A stretch of DNA of 64,000 bases, from NCBI RefSeq assembly GCF_024170465.1, contig NZ_JALJYF010000001.1, positions 372,001 to 436,000 of the forward strand. The letters are read 5' to 3'. Numbering within the stretch: the first letter of the stretch is position 1; each line of letters begins with the position of its first letter. The position numbers were made by a program, and so were the translations under genes. The stretch comes from Natronospira proteinivora (lineage in GTDB: Bacteria; Pseudomonadota; Gammaproteobacteria; Natronospirales; Natronospiraceae). A model generated the notes under the pieces. It did no database searches. It had not been told where the DNA came from and saw only the letters and a list, made by a program, of their open reading frames with translations. Positions 1 to 7,664 of this stretch are shown here, piece after piece.

Positions 1-24
1 TCTCTCATGGGGCGCTCCGCTACC

Positions 25-54
25 TTGAATTCGCTGTATGGTGCTTTCTATGAC
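25..54 (+). promoter_or_regulatory. possible sigma70 promoter of the TVP38-flavoprotein gene
   Basis: TTGAAT at 25-30 and TATGAC at 49-54 are separated by 18 bases and lie 75 bases upstream of the GTG start. Each hexamer has two mismatches to consensus, so this is suggestive only. Confidence 0.3.
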
Positions 55-128
55 AGGATTCACTGTAACAGTTCCTCGAGAGTGACGTCCCACTCCCCCG
101 TGCAAACGATAATAACCGGGAGTTCAAC

Positions 129-2261
129 GTGCTGAAAAAGACCCTGCTTGCCTTGGCCATACTGGCCCTGTTGATGGTTGTTTACGGTCTGGACTTGCAT
201 CAGTACCTGGATTTGGCTGCCCTGCAGGAACGCCGTGGGGAACTGGATGGCCTGTTGGATGCCCACCCCTTGTGGTTCATGCTGGGCTTCTTCCTGGTGT
301 ATGTGGTGGTAACCGCCCTTTCCATCCCCGGGGCCGCGGTGATGACCCTGGCGGGCGGTTTTCTTTTCGGTTTGCTTTGGGGGGCCTTGCTGGTTTCCCT
401 GGCCTCCACTTTGGGCGCCACCCTGGCCTTTATGATTGCCCGCTTTCTTTTTCATGACGCGGTGCAACAGCGCTACGGGGACAAGCTGCGGACCCTGAAC
501 CGGGGTATTGAGCGGGAAGGGGCCTTCTATCTCTTTGCCCTGCGTCTGGTGCCTATTTTCCCCTTTTTCGTGATCAATATCGCCATGGCCCTGACACCGC
601 TCAAGGCAATGCCCTTCATGTTGGTGAGCTGGGTGGGCATGTTGCCGGCCACGGTGGTGTATGTGAACGCCGGCACGCAACTGGCTCGCATCGACAGTGC
701 CGGGGATGTCCTGTCCCCGGTCTTGATCGGCTCTTTTGTGTTGTTGGGGCTTTTCCCGTTGATCACCAAGCGCATCATGGAGTGGACAAAGCGCCGCCGG
801 GCGCTGAAAGGCTGGAAAAAGCCCTCCACATTTGATCGCAACCTGGTGGTGATCGGCGCCGGTTCGGGTGGTCTGGTGGCGGCTCTGATCGCGGCCACCG
901 TCAAGGCCCGGGTGAGTCTCATCGAACGGGACAAGATGGGGGGGGATTGCCTCAATACCGGCTGTGTGCCTTCCAAGGCTCTGATCCGTTCTGCCGCCTT
1001 CATGGCCCAGGCAAAGAAGGCTGACCAGCTGGGGTTCAGTCAAGTCCAGGCCACCGTCAACCTCAAGGATGTGATGGCGCGGGTGCAACGGGTGATCAAG
1101 ACCATCGAGCCCCATGATTCCGTGGAGCGTTTTGAAAGTCTGGGCGTGGATTGCATTCAGGGCGAGGCCCGGATTATTTCACCCTGGGAAGTGGAAGTAG
1201 AAGGTCGTCGACTGACCACCCGCAACATCATCGTGGCCACCGGATCGGCGCCGTTTGTGCCGCCCATTCCGGGCCTGGATGAAATCGATTACCTCACCAC
1301 CGACAGCCTCTGGTCCCTGGAGACCCAAGCCCGGCGGCTGGTGGTGCTGGGAGGTGGACCCATCGGATGTGAATTATCCCAGGCCTTTGCCCGGCTGGGT
1401 AGCAAGGTAACGCAGGTAGAGATGGCCGGTCAGTTGCTGGGGCGCGAGGACGAGGATGCCGCCGAGTTTACTCGCCAGAACCTGTTGAATGATGGCGTTG
1501 ATGTGCGTCTAAACCACAAGGCTACTCGTGTTGAGGCGCTGGATGAAGGTGGCTTCCGTCTTCATCTTCAGACGCCAGAGGGGGAAATCACGGTTGAAGG
1601 GGATCGATTGCTAGTGGCGGTGGGGCGACGCGCAGTCACCGAGAAGTTGGGCCTGGGGCAGCTCGGTATTACCACCCGGCCCAACGGCACCATTGAAACC
1701 GATGCGTTTCTTCGCACTCGGGTGCCCAATATCTTTGCCTGCGGGGACGTGGCCGGCCCGTTCCAGTTCACCCATGCCGCCTCCCACCAGGCTTGGCATG
1801 CGGCGGTTAACGCTCTGTTCGGCTGGGCCAAGCGATTCCGGGTGGATTATCGTTTTCTGCCCTGGGTGACCTTCACTGAGCCTCAGGTGGCCCGCTTGGG
1901 GCTGAACGAGCGGGATGCCCAAGAGCGGGGCGTGACGGTGGAAGTGACCCGCTATGACTTCGCCGAACTGGACCGGGCCATTGCCGATGAATCGGCCAGC
2001 GGCTTTGTAAAAGTGCTTACCCCCCCGGGCAAGGACCGGATTCTGGGAGCGACCATTGTGGGGCCCCAGGCCGGGGAATTGATCAGCCAGTTTACCTTGG
2101 CCATGAAGAATGGCATTGGCCTGAACAAGCTGTTATCAACCATCTACCCCTATCCCACCCTGGGCGAGGCCAACAAGTTTGCTGCCGGCAACTGGAAGAA
2201 AGCCCATGCACCCCAGGGGGTTCTGCGTCTGATGGAGAGGCTGTTTCGCTGGCAGTGCTAG
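129..2261 (+). CDS. TVP38/TMEM64-family membrane domain fused to a pyridine nucleotide-disulfide oxidoreductase
   Basis: Inner-membrane fusion protein of 710 residues. Residues 1-215 form a multi-helix TVP38/TMEM64 (SNARE-associated/DedA-like) domain with an N-terminal hydrophobic helix. Residues 237-700 are an FAD/NAD(P) oxidoreductase of the mercuric reductase/lipoamide dehydrogenase type: GxGxGG near 243, redox pair CLNTGC (C274, C279), and a second dinucleotide fold (LGGGPIGCE) near 410. The usual catalytic His before the C-terminal Pro-Thr is Tyr (YPYPTLGE), and there is no HMA domain or C-terminal Cys pair, so neither lipoamide nor mercury activity should be assumed. The GTG start has GGGAG upstream. 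This architecture is known in proteobacteria, but the substrate is unknown. Confidence 0.85.
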   Translation: MLKKTLLALAILALLMVVYGLDLHQYLDLAALQERRGELDGLLDAHPLWFMLGFFLVYVVVTALSIPGAAVMTLAGGFLFGLLWGALLVSLASTLGATLAFMIARFLFHDAVQQRYGDKLRTLNRGIEREGAFYLFALRLVPIFPFFVINIAMALTPLKAMPFMLVSWVGMLPATVVYVNAGTQLARIDSAGDVLSPVLIGSFVLLGLFPLITKRIMEWTKRRRALKGWKKPSTFDRNLVVIGAGSGGLVAALIAATVKARVSLIERDKMGGDCLNTGCVPSKALIRSAAFMAQAKKADQLGFSQVQATVNLKDVMARVQRVIKTIEPHDSVERFESLGVDCIQGEARIISPWEVEVEGRRLTTRNIIVATGSAPFVPPIPGLDEIDYLTTDSLWSLETQARRLVVLGGGPIGCELSQAFARLGSKVTQVEMAGQLLGREDEDAAEFTRQNLLNDGVDVRLNHKATRVEALDEGGFRLHLQTPEGEITVEGDRLLVAVGRRAVTEKLGLGQLGITTRPNGTIETDAFLRTRVPNIFACGDVAGPFQFTHAASHQAWHAAVNALFGWAKRFRVDYRFLPWVTFTEPQVARLGLNERDAQERGVTVEVTRYDFAELDRAIADESASGFVKVLTPPGKDRILGATIVGPQAGELISQFTLAMKNGIGLNKLLSTIYPYPTLGEANKFAAGNWKKAHAPQGVLRLMERLFRWQC

Positions 2262-2292
2262 TCGCTTGGCCCTGCAGGTGGGCGGATAGTTA

Positions 2293-2889
2293 CTACCAGT
2301 GGATCTGGGCACCCAGGCGCCATTGACTGTCATCACCGTGATAATCGTAACTGGCGGTGATGGCTATCTGGCCTGATACTGTCAGGCGACCGTGGATGCG
2401 CATCATGGATTCGCCCTGTTCCGGATCGAGGCGGCTACGACTGCCCAGCCTGGGGCCACCACCCAGCTCAAAGCGGGGGCTGATCTGGGTGCGCACCCCG
2501 ACGGCGGCCACAAGGGATCGTTGACTTTCATTGCCACCCACTCGAACAACGGCGGGACCACCTTCCATATACAACATGCCTTCATCGGTAACCCGGTAGC
2601 CCCCACCGAGTAGCAGAGCGGTGTATTCTCGCTGGATCCGCTGCTCATTTTCGAAAGGGTCAGTGGACAGGTCGTCCCGTTCCACGGCCAGCCAGATATC
2701 TTCCTCACCCATGAGGGTGAGACTGATGCGTCCACTGATGCCCGTGGCGGACTCCCCCTCATCCGGGTTCATACGACTGTTTTCCAGCTGTAGATAGCTG
2801 TGGGGAAAGGGACGCTCCTGAGCCTGGCCGACGCCCCAGAGGCTGGCCAGGCCCAGGGCCAATGCGCTGATCAGAAAGCGGTTACTCAT
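2293..2889 (-). CDS. secreted protein, probable outer-membrane beta-barrel, function unknown
   Basis: 198 residues starting at an ATG with GGGAG upstream; a TTG one codon earlier is the alternative. The N-terminus is a signal peptide of about 22 residues ending AQA-like (GVGQAQ). The rest alternates polar and hydrophobic residues with many Gly and short turns, and the chain ends in Trp (GAQIHW), as expected of an outer-membrane beta-barrel with a C-terminal aromatic assembly signal. It converges with the preceding fusion gene, so it is not in its operon. I do not recognise a specific family; YfaZ-like or OmpW-like small barrels are possible comparisons. Confidence 0.6.
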   Translation of the reverse strand: MSNRFLISALALGLASLWGVGQAQERPFPHSYLQLENSRMNPDEGESATGISGRISLTLMGEEDIWLAVERDDLSTDPFENEQRIQREYTALLLGGGYRVTDEGMLYMEGGPAVVRVGGNESQRSLVAAVGVRTQISPRFELGGGPRLGSRSRLDPEQGESMMRIHGRLTVSGQIAITASYDYHGDDSQWRLGAQIHW

Positions 2890-2960
2890 CAAGGCTCTCC
2901 CGGGAGCGAATGCAAGGCAAAGACGAAGCCTACACCAGGCGTCGGACTCGGTGCGAGTGA

Positions 2961-3185
2961 CTATTCGTCTTCTTCCAGATATTCATCCGACAACTCATTT
3001 TGCAGGCGACGCGCCTCCATGTACTCTTCCACCGAGCGCCACTGGCTTTGCCGTTGGCTGTTTTTGGGTGCGGGGCGATTGGCCGGTTCCGTGGCGGCAA
3101 ACAGCTTTTCCAGTTCATCGGCCTCACTCAAGTCCAGGTCGTCATCCAGGTCATGGTTATCAACGTTCTTCTTCTTGGATGCCAT
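2961..3185 (-). CDS. small acidic PA3496-family protein (putative)
   Basis: 74 residues. The chosen ATG has GGAGG about 10 bases upstream; the frame stays open further upstream, but that extension carries no ribosome site and reads as non-coding. The N-terminal third is lysine-rich then very acidic (DLDDDLDLSEADE); the C-terminus has WRSVEEYMEARRLQNELSDE, resembling the short gammaproteobacterial PA3496 family, whose role is poorly defined. No signal peptide or membrane segment. It is read in the same direction as the trmH remnant just upstream. Confidence 0.55.
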   Translation of the reverse strand: MASKKKNVDNHDLDDDLDLSEADELEKLFAATEPANRPAPKNSQRQSQWRSVEEYMEARRLQNELSDEYLEEDE

Positions 3186-3355
3186 CTTCTTGCGATCCTC
3201 CAGAAATGCCAATCCAGGGCCGGCCCCACCATGGGGCACTTTTCGGGCGGAGGACTTTATATAGATTCTTTCCCAAGAAGGAAAGCCCCGGCGGCGAAAA
3301 ATGTTCCGGCCGCTGCTGGTCATAGAGACCGGAATTCTGTCTTTGTCGTTAAACT

Positions 3356-3574
3356 TCATACAGAATCAGTGCGGCCGCTGCCCGAGGTTAGGTGGTAACG
3401 CTGAATGGCGCGTCCAGGCGAGACGCCATGGACCTTCATGATGTCCACCGCATCGGCGGTCCGCAGGCTGGCGGAAAGGTTGTGATCCTTGTGAACATTG
3501 TCCATCAGGACCGTCAGATCGGGTTGGCGACGTGCCAGAGTGGTTTTGAGTTTCTCGAATCGTTCAGGGGACAT
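3356..3574 (-). pseudogene. trmH: N-terminal remnant of tRNA (guanosine-2'-O)-methyltransferase TrmH
   Basis: 72 codons beginning MSPERFEKLKTTLARRQPDL and continuing VHKDHNLSASLRTADAV, which tracks the first third of TrmH (Gm18 methylase of tRNA, normally about 230 residues). Similarity ends after VHGVSPGR, and the frame stops about 15 codons later. None of the downstream frames to 2890 resembles the rest of the enzyme. The SpoU methylase motifs that bind AdoMet and form the knot are C-terminal, so this product could not be an active methylase. Likely a deletion remnant; a functional full-length copy may exist elsewhere. No convincing ribosome site precedes the ATG. Confidence 0.7.
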
Positions 3575-3650
3575 GGTTTTGAACCCAGCGCCTGTCTGAA
3601 AATTCGAAATAGCCTATCATGGGCAAGCGAATTCATCGGGAGGGTTTTTC

Positions 3651-4058
3651 ATGTACAGAGAGACCTTGCAGCTGGACATGCCGGGCCGGGGTACACGGGA
3701 GATTACCGGCGAGGTAGAGGCCGCAGTGGCACGCAGCGGCACACGCACCGGCCTCTGTCATGTTTTCTGTCTGCATACCAGCGCTTCACTGGTGATCTGC
3801 GAGAATGCCGATCCCACCGTGCGGGATGACATGGAACGGTTTCTCAGCCGCCTGGTACCGGACGGTGACCCCCTGTTTCAGCACGATGCAGAAGGGCTGG
3901 ATGACATGCCGGCCCATGTTCGGTCCATGCTGACCCAGACTGCGCTTACCCTGCCCGTGGAGCAGGGAAGATTACTCACGGGCAACTGGCAAGGGCTCTA
4001 CCTTTATGAGCACCGTAGCGGCGCCCATCACCGCAAGGTAGTTGTTTCCGTTTACTGA
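3651..4058 (+). CDS. yjbQ: YjbQ/UPF0047 family protein (secondary thiamine-phosphate synthase family)
   Basis: 135-residue cytoplasmic protein of the UPF0047 family, some members of which show low-level thiamine phosphate synthase activity; the physiological role is unsettled. The family signatures are visible: HTSASLVICENADP in the first half (His and Asn of the putative metal pocket), HDAEGLDDMPAH in the middle, and the C-terminal LYLYEHRSGAHHRKVVVSV block. Length matches the family. The ATG has GGGAGGG upstream. It opens a three-gene rightward run with a thioesterase 10 bases downstream and an acetyltransferase; its promoter region is shared with the divergent trmH remnant. Confidence 0.85.
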   Translation: MYRETLQLDMPGRGTREITGEVEAAVARSGTRTGLCHVFCLHTSASLVICENADPTVRDDMERFLSRLVPDGDPLFQHDAEGLDDMPAHVRSMLTQTALTLPVEQGRLLTGNWQGLYLYEHRSGAHHRKVVVSVY

Positions 4059-4068
4059 GGAGTCTGAT

Positions 4069-4608
4069 TTGAATCTCTGGTTTCGAATGATCCGGGTCAT
4101 TCTGCGGGCCGTTTTGGGGAAGAATCTATCGCCCCTGGAGACCTCCCGGGTGCATTTCCGGGTCTGGCCCCATGACCTGGATATCAATATGCACATGAAT
4201 AATGGGCGTTACCTGACCCTGATGGATTTGGGGCGACTGGATCTGATGATCCGCACGGGCATGGGGCGATTGGTCCTGCGGGAGAAATGGATGCCAGTGG
4301 CCGCTTCGGCCATGGTTCGGTTTCGGCGTCCGCTGCTTCCCTTCCGCTCGTTTCAGCTGGAGTCCCGGCTGCTTTGCTGGGATGATAAGTGGTTCTTTCT
4401 GGAGCAACGCCTGGTGCGGGGCGGGCGGACCATCGCCTTTGCTCTGCTCAAGGGGTGCATCCGCCGTTCGGGCGGACATGTACCACCTGGCGATATTTTT
4501 CAGCAGGTGTTGGATGAGCCCTTGGCTTCTCCGCCCATGCCCGAAGCCGTGCGCCACTGGATCGAGACCGAAGAAGACATTCAAGTACCCGAGGGGGAAC
4601 TGTCATGA
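4069..4608 (+). CDS. acyl-CoA thioesterase-like hotdog-fold protein (4HBT type)
   Basis: 179 residues from a TTG start that has GAGGAG seven bases upstream; an in-frame ATG at 4042 lies inside yjbQ and is less likely. The core FRVWPHDLDINMHMNNGRYL carries the Asp/Asn-rich motif of the thioesterase hotdog superfamily, followed by FRRPLLPF and the central strand region. This group is annotated as acyl-CoA thioesterase or THEM6-like; the substrate cannot be read from sequence. The N-terminal 20 residues are amphipathic/hydrophobic (WFRMIRVILRAVL) and could touch the membrane. The stop overlaps the next start by four bases, implying translational coupling. Confidence 0.75.
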   Translation: MNLWFRMIRVILRAVLGKNLSPLETSRVHFRVWPHDLDINMHMNNGRYLTLMDLGRLDLMIRTGMGRLVLREKWMPVAASAMVRFRRPLLPFRSFQLESRLLCWDDKWFFLEQRLVRGGRTIAFALLKGCIRRSGGHVPPGDIFQQVLDEPLASPPMPEAVRHWIETEEDIQVPEGELS

Positions 4609-5084
4609 GCCAGGACCAGATTAAGATTCGCCCCGCACAGCCCGATGATGCGGCGGTGATTGTGGATTTCAATCGTCAGCTGGCCCAGGAAACTGAAGGC
4701 TTGATACTGGATGAATCCCGGGTCCGTCCGGGGGTGGAGGCGGTACTGGTTAATCCCAGCCTGGGCCGCTATTTCATCTCGGAGCTTGCCGGCGAGGTGG
4801 TGGGCCAGATCGGGTTGACCTATGAGTGGAGTGACTGGCGCAATGGTCATTTCTGGTGGATCCAGAGTGTCTATGTGTTGCCCCAAGCTCGCCGGGCAGG
4901 TGTATTCCGTGCCCTCTATCATCATGTGGAAGCCATGGCCCTGGAAGACCCGGCCTGTACAGGCTTGCGGCTATATGTCGAGCCGGAGAATCAACGCGCC
5001 ATCGATACCTACAAGGCCCTGGGCCTGTCAGATGCCCCCTACCGCATGCTGGAGTTGGATTTCTCCGAGCCCGAACGGGATTGA
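4605..5084 (+). CDS. GNAT-family N-acetyltransferase
   Basis: 159 residues with the complete GNAT fold: beta1 IKIRPAQPDDAAVIVDF, motif A around residues 87-108 (QSVYVLPQARRAGVFRAL, acetyl-CoA pyrophosphate loop R-R-A-G-V), and motif B LYVEPENQRAIDTYKALGL. Acceptor unknown. It overlaps the thioesterase gene by ATGA and ends about 35 bases before the tRNA-Ala -10 element. Length is typical of single-domain GNATs. Confidence 0.85.
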   Translation: MSQDQIKIRPAQPDDAAVIVDFNRQLAQETEGLILDESRVRPGVEAVLVNPSLGRYFISELAGEVVGQIGLTYEWSDWRNGHFWWIQSVYVLPQARRAGVFRALYHHVEAMALEDPACTGLRLYVEPENQRAIDTYKALGLSDAPYRMLELDFSEPERD

Positions 5085-5118
5085 GGCCAGCCGCTGGTAT
5101 TTTCCCGCAGCCGGGTGC

Positions 5119-5124
5119 TAGAAT
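5119..5124 (+). promoter_or_regulatory. -10 element of the tRNA-Ala promoter
   Basis: TAGAAT lies 12 bases before the tRNA 5' end. The same hexamer sits upstream of the tRNA-Arg gene in this window, which supports a promoter role. No clear -35 is visible. Confidence 0.45.
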
Positions 5125-5136
5125 CCTCCGCCTAAT

Positions 5137-5212
5137 GGGGCCGTAGCTCAGTTGGGAGAGCGCAGCAATCGCACTGCTGAGGTCAGGGGTTCGACTCCCC
5201 TCGGCTCCACCA
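5137..5212 (+). tRNA. tRNA-Ala (anticodon CGC)
   Basis: Complete 76-base cloverleaf: acceptor GGGGCCG with CGGCTCC, D arm GCTC/GAGC, anticodon stem CAGCA/TGCTG with loop ATCGCAC, T arm AGGGG-TTCGACT-CCCCT, encoded CCA. The G3-U70 wobble, the alanine identity element, is present, agreeing with the CGC anticodon (reads GCG). Confidence 0.97.
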
Positions 5213-5305
5213 TATTTCAAATAAAATCAGTAAGTAAGGCGGCATGAGGCTGTTAACCCCTTATCCGGGCCCACAAAAAAATTGCGCTTCCAGCCAGCTT
5301 TATCC

Positions 5306-5340
5306 AAGGGCTTGTCCATTCGGGCAGGCCCTTTCTTTTA
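5306..5340 (+). terminator. intrinsic terminator downstream of tRNA-Ala
   Basis: A 12-bp stem (5306-5317 with 5322-5333, two G-T wobbles) closes a four-base loop and is followed by TCTTTTA. It lies about 95 bases after the tRNA. Confidence 0.65.
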
Positions 5341-5444
5341 TATCCCAATGGGCAAAAATGCTTATCCCTATGACACCTCGAACCTCGCCATCATATTCTC
5401 CTCCGATGGATCGCGGTGGTGTTGAGATGAAATAAGGTAGGCGT

Positions 5445-5472
5445 TTGCCAGCCCCTCAGTAGGGGCTGGCAA
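5445..5472 (-). other. hairpin overlapping the chemotaxis transducer stop codon
   Basis: A perfect 12-bp inverted repeat (5445-5456 and 5461-5472) with a four-base loop; the TGA stop (5456-5458) lies in it. The RNA downstream lacks a U tract, so it may act as a 3'-end stabiliser or weak terminator rather than a canonical one. Confidence 0.5.
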
Positions 5473-6853
5473 TGGTGGCGGAAGAATTGTGGGTGTCCTG
5501 GGCTGAACGGCCGTTGAGGGTGCGTCGGAGTTCATTGGTATTCTCGCGAAGTCGATCGACAATGTTGAAGATCTCTTCTGCGCCCCGCGCGTTGGACTGC
5601 GCAGCCCGATCAATTTCCTCTGATGCGGAAGTGAATTCAGCCATATTGGTGGTTTGTCGTCCAAGATCTTCAGCAATGGCCTGGATGCGTTCGGCTACAT
5701 CCAGCACGAAACTGTCGCCCTTTGTGATAGTGCCCGTGGCCTGCTGAACCAAGTATTTTATGTTCTCCGAAGAGTCCTTGGTTTTAGCCGACAAGGCTCG
5801 GACTTCATTGGCTACCACCGCAAACCCCTTGCCATTTTCACCTGCACGAGCTGCCTCAACGGAGGCATTCAGGGACAACAGGTTGGTCTGAAAGGCGATA
5901 TCGTTAATCAGGTCAACGATTTTGGCGATTTCCTGCGAGGCAGCGCCGATGTTTTGCATTGCCGCTGTCAGAGATAAGGTTTCCTCCGTGCTATTTTCCA
6001 CGGTCTCATTATTGCTTCCATTGTTACCAACGGTGATGTCTGCCGTTTCTTTAACCCGTTCGTCATTCTTGGACACAGACTGACGGATATGTAGAAGGGT
6101 TGCGTTCATCTGCTGAATGGAAGCGGCTTCCTGTTGGGCGGAGCTAGACAGGCTCTCGGCCTTCGACCGCAGACGGTCCATAGCCTCCCCGAACTCTTCG
6201 CAGGTCACGGTTACTCTTTCCAGCAGTTCCCGCAGGAAATTCTTCGCGGAATTAACGTGGTCGGACAGGTCTTCTTTCTCATTATGGATTTGGATGATCT
6301 GTTCCAGGTCGCCCAGTTCTCCGAGTAGATCCACCAGGAAGCCATCGGAAACAGCTTGCATATCCAGTAGCATGAGTCGCGTCAGCGCTCTCCGGGCACG
6401 ATTGCGGAACCAGGGGCGAAAGAAGAAATCCCGCCGCAGCTGCTGCTCGATTAGATCCATATAGAGGGCATAGCTGCCCATGTACCATTTCTGGGGTAGG
6501 CCGATCTGATTGTGCAGTTGACCGACTCGAAGGCGGCGTTCGAAATACTTAAGGTCGATGCCTTCTTCTCCCGCCATTCCCCACTGCAGCATGTACTCGG
6601 TTTGGGCAGACTCCAGGTGTTCACGCAGACGTTCCAGGTCCGTGTTATTACGTTCGGCATAGAGTCTGAAGAACTCAAGGCTGGCTTCGTGATCAAACTG
6701 GAAGGCATAAAATGCCTTAGCGATAGAGTTGGCCCGTTTATCCAGCCAGGGCTTGAGGCGTCGAAGGGTGCTCTGTTCTTTCTTGCCCAGTCCTAGAAAG
6801 CTCAGGCGAAGGGACAGATTCACTGGGTTGATCCGCAGCTTTTCACAAAGCAT
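5456..6853 (-). CDS. globin-coupled methyl-accepting chemotaxis transducer (HemAT-like aerotaxis sensor)
   Basis: 465-residue soluble transducer with no membrane segment. Residues 1-175 are a protoglobin sensor: the proximal haem ligand His is H114 in VGQLHNQIGLPQKWYMGSY, matching the HemAT signature. Residues about 200-450 are a coiled-coil MCP signalling domain with the conserved tip around IAFQTNLLSLNASVEAARAG and GFAVVANEVRALS. It should bind O2 through haem and signal to CheA/CheW in the cytoplasm. ATG has GGGAGG upstream. It is a single gene, separated from the upstream two-component pair by 148 bases. No typical C-terminal CheR-binding pentapeptide is seen. Confidence 0.92.
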   Translation of the reverse strand: MLCEKLRINPVNLSLRLSFLGLGKKEQSTLRRLKPWLDKRANSIAKAFYAFQFDHEASLEFFRLYAERNNTDLERLREHLESAQTEYMLQWGMAGEEGIDLKYFERRLRVGQLHNQIGLPQKWYMGSYALYMDLIEQQLRRDFFFRPWFRNRARRALTRLMLLDMQAVSDGFLVDLLGELGDLEQIIQIHNEKEDLSDHVNSAKNFLRELLERVTVTCEEFGEAMDRLRSKAESLSSSAQQEAASIQQMNATLLHIRQSVSKNDERVKETADITVGNNGSNNETVENSTEETLSLTAAMQNIGAASQEIAKIVDLINDIAFQTNLLSLNASVEAARAGENGKGFAVVANEVRALSAKTKDSSENIKYLVQQATGTITKGDSFVLDVAERIQAIAEDLGRQTTNMAEFTSASEEIDRAAQSNARGAEEIFNIVDRLRENTNELRRTLNGRSAQDTHNSSATIASPY

Positions 6854-7001
6854 GGCGCCTCCCTTGCCGCTTTTGCGGTGGTCGTCCCCTGTTTAGCCAG
6901 AAGGGTGGAAAAAGGTGATAACACTATCGTCTAATGTTTGATGAAACAGACGATTTTTCCATGGTGGTTTTCACCATACAGTTTGGGGGCTATTTCGTGG
7001 T

Positions 7002-7664
7002 TCAGTTGTGGGGTAGCTCCAGCTCCATGGCCAGGCGGTAAAGCTCCGAAAGGCGGGTGACGCCAAGCTTTTTCATAATGTTACGTCTGTGGTTTCCTAC
7101 GGTGTTGGTGCTAATGTTGAAACGTTTGGCTAGTCCATTGGCACAAAGCCCTTCGGAAATGGCCCGGATTAAGGCCATTTCACGCTGGGTGAGTTGGTCG
7201 ATCCGGATTGGGGTGGGTAGACTGCCCACCTCATCGAGTGCCTGCCTAGATGTCGGACATAGGTAATGTTCGTGGTGACTGACCGCGTGGAGTCCTTTTC
7301 TTAGTTCCCTAATGCTTGAGCGCTTGTTGATATAGGCGCTGGCACCCAGTTCCAGGGCGCGGTAGATGATGCCTGCATCGCGGTGGCGGCTAAAGACAAC
7401 GATGCCCAATGGAGGTCCGGCCTGCTGATGAAGTGCCTGGATAAGGGATAGGCCGTCTTCATCTGGAAGGGAGAGGTCCACGACGGATATTCCAGGGTTA
7501 TGCTCGCGTAATTTAATACGAGCCTCTGCGGCGTTGGCACATTCCAGGCAGGAAAATTCATCTGCAAGCGCTTGCCGAATGCCCATGCGTACTACTGAAT
7601 GGTCATCTACCAACAGCAACTTGACCTTGGCTCTAGAATCCTCCTTCAGTAGGGTCTTGGTCAT
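7002..7664 (-). CDS. NarL/FixJ-family response regulator
   Basis: 220 residues. Receiver domain 14-130 has the acidic pair D20-D21, phospho-acceptor D63 in VVDLSLPD, and the switch Ser and Lys in the usual order (VFSRHRD, INKRSS). The C-terminus, residues 155-215, is a LuxR-type helix-turn-helix starting LTQREMALIRAISEGL with recognition helix region ISTNTVGNHRRNIMKKLGV. The start overlaps the histidine kinase stop by ATGA, so the two are a cognate pair. Targets unknown; the palindrome upstream of the kinase is a candidate site. Confidence 0.9.
   Translation of the reverse strand: MTKTLLKEDSRAKVKLLLVDDHSVVRMGIRQALADEFSCLECANAAEARIKLREHNPGISVVDLSLPDEDGLSLIQALHQQAGPPLGIVVFSRHRDAGIIYRALELGASAYINKRSSIRELRKGLHAVSHHEHYLCPTSRQALDEVGSLPTPIRIDQLTQREMALIRAISEGLCANGLAKRFNISTNTVGNHRRNIMKKLGVTRLSELYRLAMELELPHN

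Noticed and set aside
60-1115. 351-codon open frame antisense to the TVP38-flavoprotein gene
   Set aside because: Gln/His/Gly-rich composition, no family resemblance, and the opposite strand is a well-supported gene.
129-2261. Mercuric reductase (merA) label
   Set aside because: No HMA domain, no C-terminal vicinal Cys pair, and no mer genes nearby; only the core fold is shared.
5244-5435. 63-codon open frame after tRNA-Ala
   Set aside because: It spans the tRNA terminator hairpin and has no coding character.
5445-5472. Canonical rho-independent terminator of the chemotaxis transducer
   Set aside because: The stem overlaps the stop codon and no U tract follows on the minus strand; listed only as a hairpin.
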